Below are positions 16,342 through 17,632 of a DNA stretch of 17,632 bases, piece after piece. Where the stretch lies: NCBI GenBank assembly GCA_001798565.1, contig MGSR01000182.1, positions 1 to 17,632 of the forward strand, written 5' to 3'. This DNA is from Deltaproteobacteria bacterium RIFCSPLOWO2_12_FULL_60_16 (GTDB lineage: Bacteria; Desulfobacterota; Binatia; UBA9968). The stretch's first letter is position 1, and every line of letters begins with the position of its first letter. The notes below the pieces were generated by a model. The model was given only the letters and a program-made list of their open reading frames with translations. It was not told the DNA's origin and ran no database searches. The translations under genes and the position numbers were made by a program.

Positions 16342-17520
16342 ATGGCAGCTAAGGATTTTCTCTTTACCTCAGAGTCTGTTTCCGAAGGGCATCCGGACAA
16401 GATGTGCGATCAGATCTCCGACGCCATCCTGGACGCCCACCTGGCCGAGGATTCTGAAAGCAGGGTTGCCTGCGAGGCGCTCACGAAGACGGGCATGATC
16501 ATCGTCGCGGGAGAGATCACGAGCAGGGCGAGGGTGAGCTACGGCGAGATCGCGCGTGAGGTGGTGCGGGAAATCGGTTACACGGATTCGGCCATGGGGT
16601 TTGACGCCAACACCTGCGCGATCCTCACCGCCGTCGAGCGCCAATCGCCGGATATCTCTCAGGGGGTCACCGAGGGCGAAGGGCTGCACAAGGAACAGGG
16701 GGCCGGCGATCAAGGCATGATGTTCGGCTACGCCTGTAACGAAACGCCCGAACTCATGCCCTTCCCCATCCAAATGGCCCACAGCCTGGTTAAGTATCTG
16801 GCGAAGATTCGTAAAGGCGGCGAGGCCTATTTTCTTCGGCCGGACAGCAAATCTCAGGTGACGGTGGAGTATCGGGGCGGAAGGCCGGTGCGAGTGCAGA
16901 GCGTAGTGATATCGACGCAGCATGCAGCGGACGCGGAGTATGAAAAACTCAGAGAGACGATTATCGACGGCGTTATTCGCGCCGTCATACCGCAGGAGTA
17001 CCTGGACAAGAGCACTGTCTACCATGTCAACCCCACGGGCCGTTTCGTCGTCGGCGGACCCCAAGGGGACACCGGCCTTACGGGCCGCAAAATCATTGTC
17101 GATACTTACGGCGGCATGGGACGCCACGGCGGCGGCGCTTTCTCCGGAAAAGACCCCTCAAAGGTGGACCGCAGCGCGGCTTACATGGCGCGCTACATCG
17201 CAAAAAATATCGTCGCTGCGGAGCTGGCCCAAAGGTGTGAAGTTCAGCTGGCCTACGTCATCGGCGTCGCGCTACCCGTTTCCGTGGCGGTGGATACCTT
17301 TGATACCGGCTTGGTCCCGGAAAAGAAACTGGCCCGGATCGTACAGGAGCTTTTTGACCTCAGACCCAAGAGCATCATTCAGACTTTGGATTTGAAGCGA
17401 CCCATCTATCGCGCTACGGCCGCCTATGGTCATTTCGGACGCACTCCCGGCGACGGCCATTTCACCTGGGAAAGGACCGACCGGGTCGAAGACCTGAAGA
17501 AGGCTGCCGCCAAGGCCTGA
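16342..17520 (+). CDS. metK: S-adenosylmethionine synthetase
   Basis: This 392-residue enzyme forms S-adenosylmethionine from ATP and methionine. Family signatures are [20 protein letters not shown] (8-27), the hexapeptide-containing [12 protein letters not shown] (120-131) and [20 protein letters not shown] (about 257-276). Length is typical of bacterial MetK and the C-terminus is complete. It has the best ribosome-binding site of the plus-strand series (AGGAGG, eight bases before ATG) and its own candidate promoter, so it can be expressed apart from the rpoN-pts block. Confidence 0.97.
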   Translation: MAAKDFLFTSESVSEGHPDKMCDQISDAILDAHLAEDSESRVACEALTKTGMIIVAGEITSRARVSYGEIAREVVREIGYTDSAMGFDANTCAILTAVERQSPDISQGVTEGEGLHKEQGAGDQGMMFGYACNETPELMPFPIQMAHSLVKYLAKIRKGGEAYFLRPDSKSQVTVEYRGGRPVRVQSVVISTQHAADAEYEKLRETIIDGVIRAVIPQEYLDKSTVYHVNPTGRFVVGGPQGDTGLTGRKIIVDTYGGMGRHGGGAFSGKDPSKVDRSAAYMARYIAKNIVAAELAQRCEVQLAYVIGVALPVSVAVDTFDTGLVPEKKLARIVQELFDLRPKSIIQTLDLKRPIYRATAAYGHFGRTPGDGHFTWERTDRVEDLKKAAAKA

Positions 17521-17623
17521 CCGAATCCCATCAGGGCAAAATTTAAATTACCAAACGTGGAAAGCCGATGTTTTCATTTTCCGGTTTGCACTTTGCATTT
17601 TGAATTGCGAGGTATGTTCAAAC
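17521..17623. other. AT-rich spacer after metK
   Basis: The spacer contains T-rich repeated units (TTTTCATTTTCC, TTTGCACTTTGCATTTTG) of the same flavour as the island between pyrG and kdsA. No clear terminator and no SAM- or SAH-riboswitch core is visible. GAGGT at 17609-17613 serves as ribosome-binding site for the ATG at 17624. Confidence 0.45.
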
Positions 17624-17632
17624 ATGGCTAAG
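17624..17632 (+). CDS. probable start of the next gene, cut by the right edge
   Basis: ATG GCT AAG at 17624-17632 is preceded by GAGGT with ten bases of spacing. The ATG at 17614 in another frame closes after five codons, so it is not the start. In several genomes metK is followed by adenosylhomocysteinase (ahcY), whose product removes the S-adenosylhomocysteine made by SAM-dependent methylases. That identity is only a guess from context. Confidence 0.4.

Noticed and set aside
17521..17623. SAH riboswitch or terminator after metK
   Set aside because: No GC-rich SAH-riboswitch core and no stable stem followed by T residues could be found; the stretch is low-complexity AT-rich sequence.

Overview
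The window is GC-rich bacterial chromosome from a Gram-negative organism. Complete gene sets for Kdo synthesis and for LPS export leave little doubt about an LPS-bearing outer membrane. The order kdsB-pyrG-kdsA-kdsD-kdsC-lptC-lptA-lptB-rpoN-hpf-ptsN-rapZ-ptsH-metK resembles the arrangement known from deltaproteobacteria (Geobacter-like Desulfobacterota) and related uncultivated phyla. The paired acyl-CoA dehydrogenases and enolase-superfamily gene on the left, and the small intergenic repeats, are compatible with a soil or groundwater lineage of the Binatota / Methylomirabilota / Desulfobacterota type. The lineage is an inference; nothing in the window fixes it.

Left part (1-5556, all on the minus strand, read right to left): an accessory catabolic/transport cluster. 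It holds two adjacent acyl-CoA dehydrogenases (5556-4342 and 4294-3158), a fused two-domain ABC permease of the FbpB type (3078-1399) and a muconate-lactonizing-type enolase-superfamily enzyme (1308-211). A strong Shine-Dalgarno site and GTG at the extreme left edge suggest that another gene of the series starts there and leaves the window. No ATPase or substrate-binding protein for the permease is visible.

Middle (5557-5855): a divergent, AT-rich control region. It has a near-consensus sigma-70 promoter (TTGACA, 17 nt, TATATT) facing right, followed by a roughly 100-nt leader carrying a hairpin plus T-run that could act as an attenuator.

Right part (5856-17520, all plus strand): a dense housekeeping series with many overlaps of stop and start codons. 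KdsD, KdsA, KdsC and KdsB make CMP-Kdo, with PyrG supplying CTP. LptC, LptA and LptB are the inner-membrane anchor, periplasmic bridge and ATPase of LPS export. RpoN is sigma-54, and Hpf, PtsN (EIIA-Ntr), RapZ and HPr form the regulatory block usually attached to it. MetK makes S-adenosylmethionine. Candidate internal promoters precede lptC and metK. A further gene appears to start in the last nine bases.

I see no CRISPR array, RNA gene, transposase, phage gene or obviously new multi-gene system. The observations most worth checking are: the absence of hprK from its usual place between ptsN and rapZ, with a repeat hairpin in the gap; a possible hairpin-bridged ribosome-binding site for rapZ; atypical catalytic positions in both acyl-CoA dehydrogenases; a changed GDEP motif in KdsB; and the structured kdsB leader.
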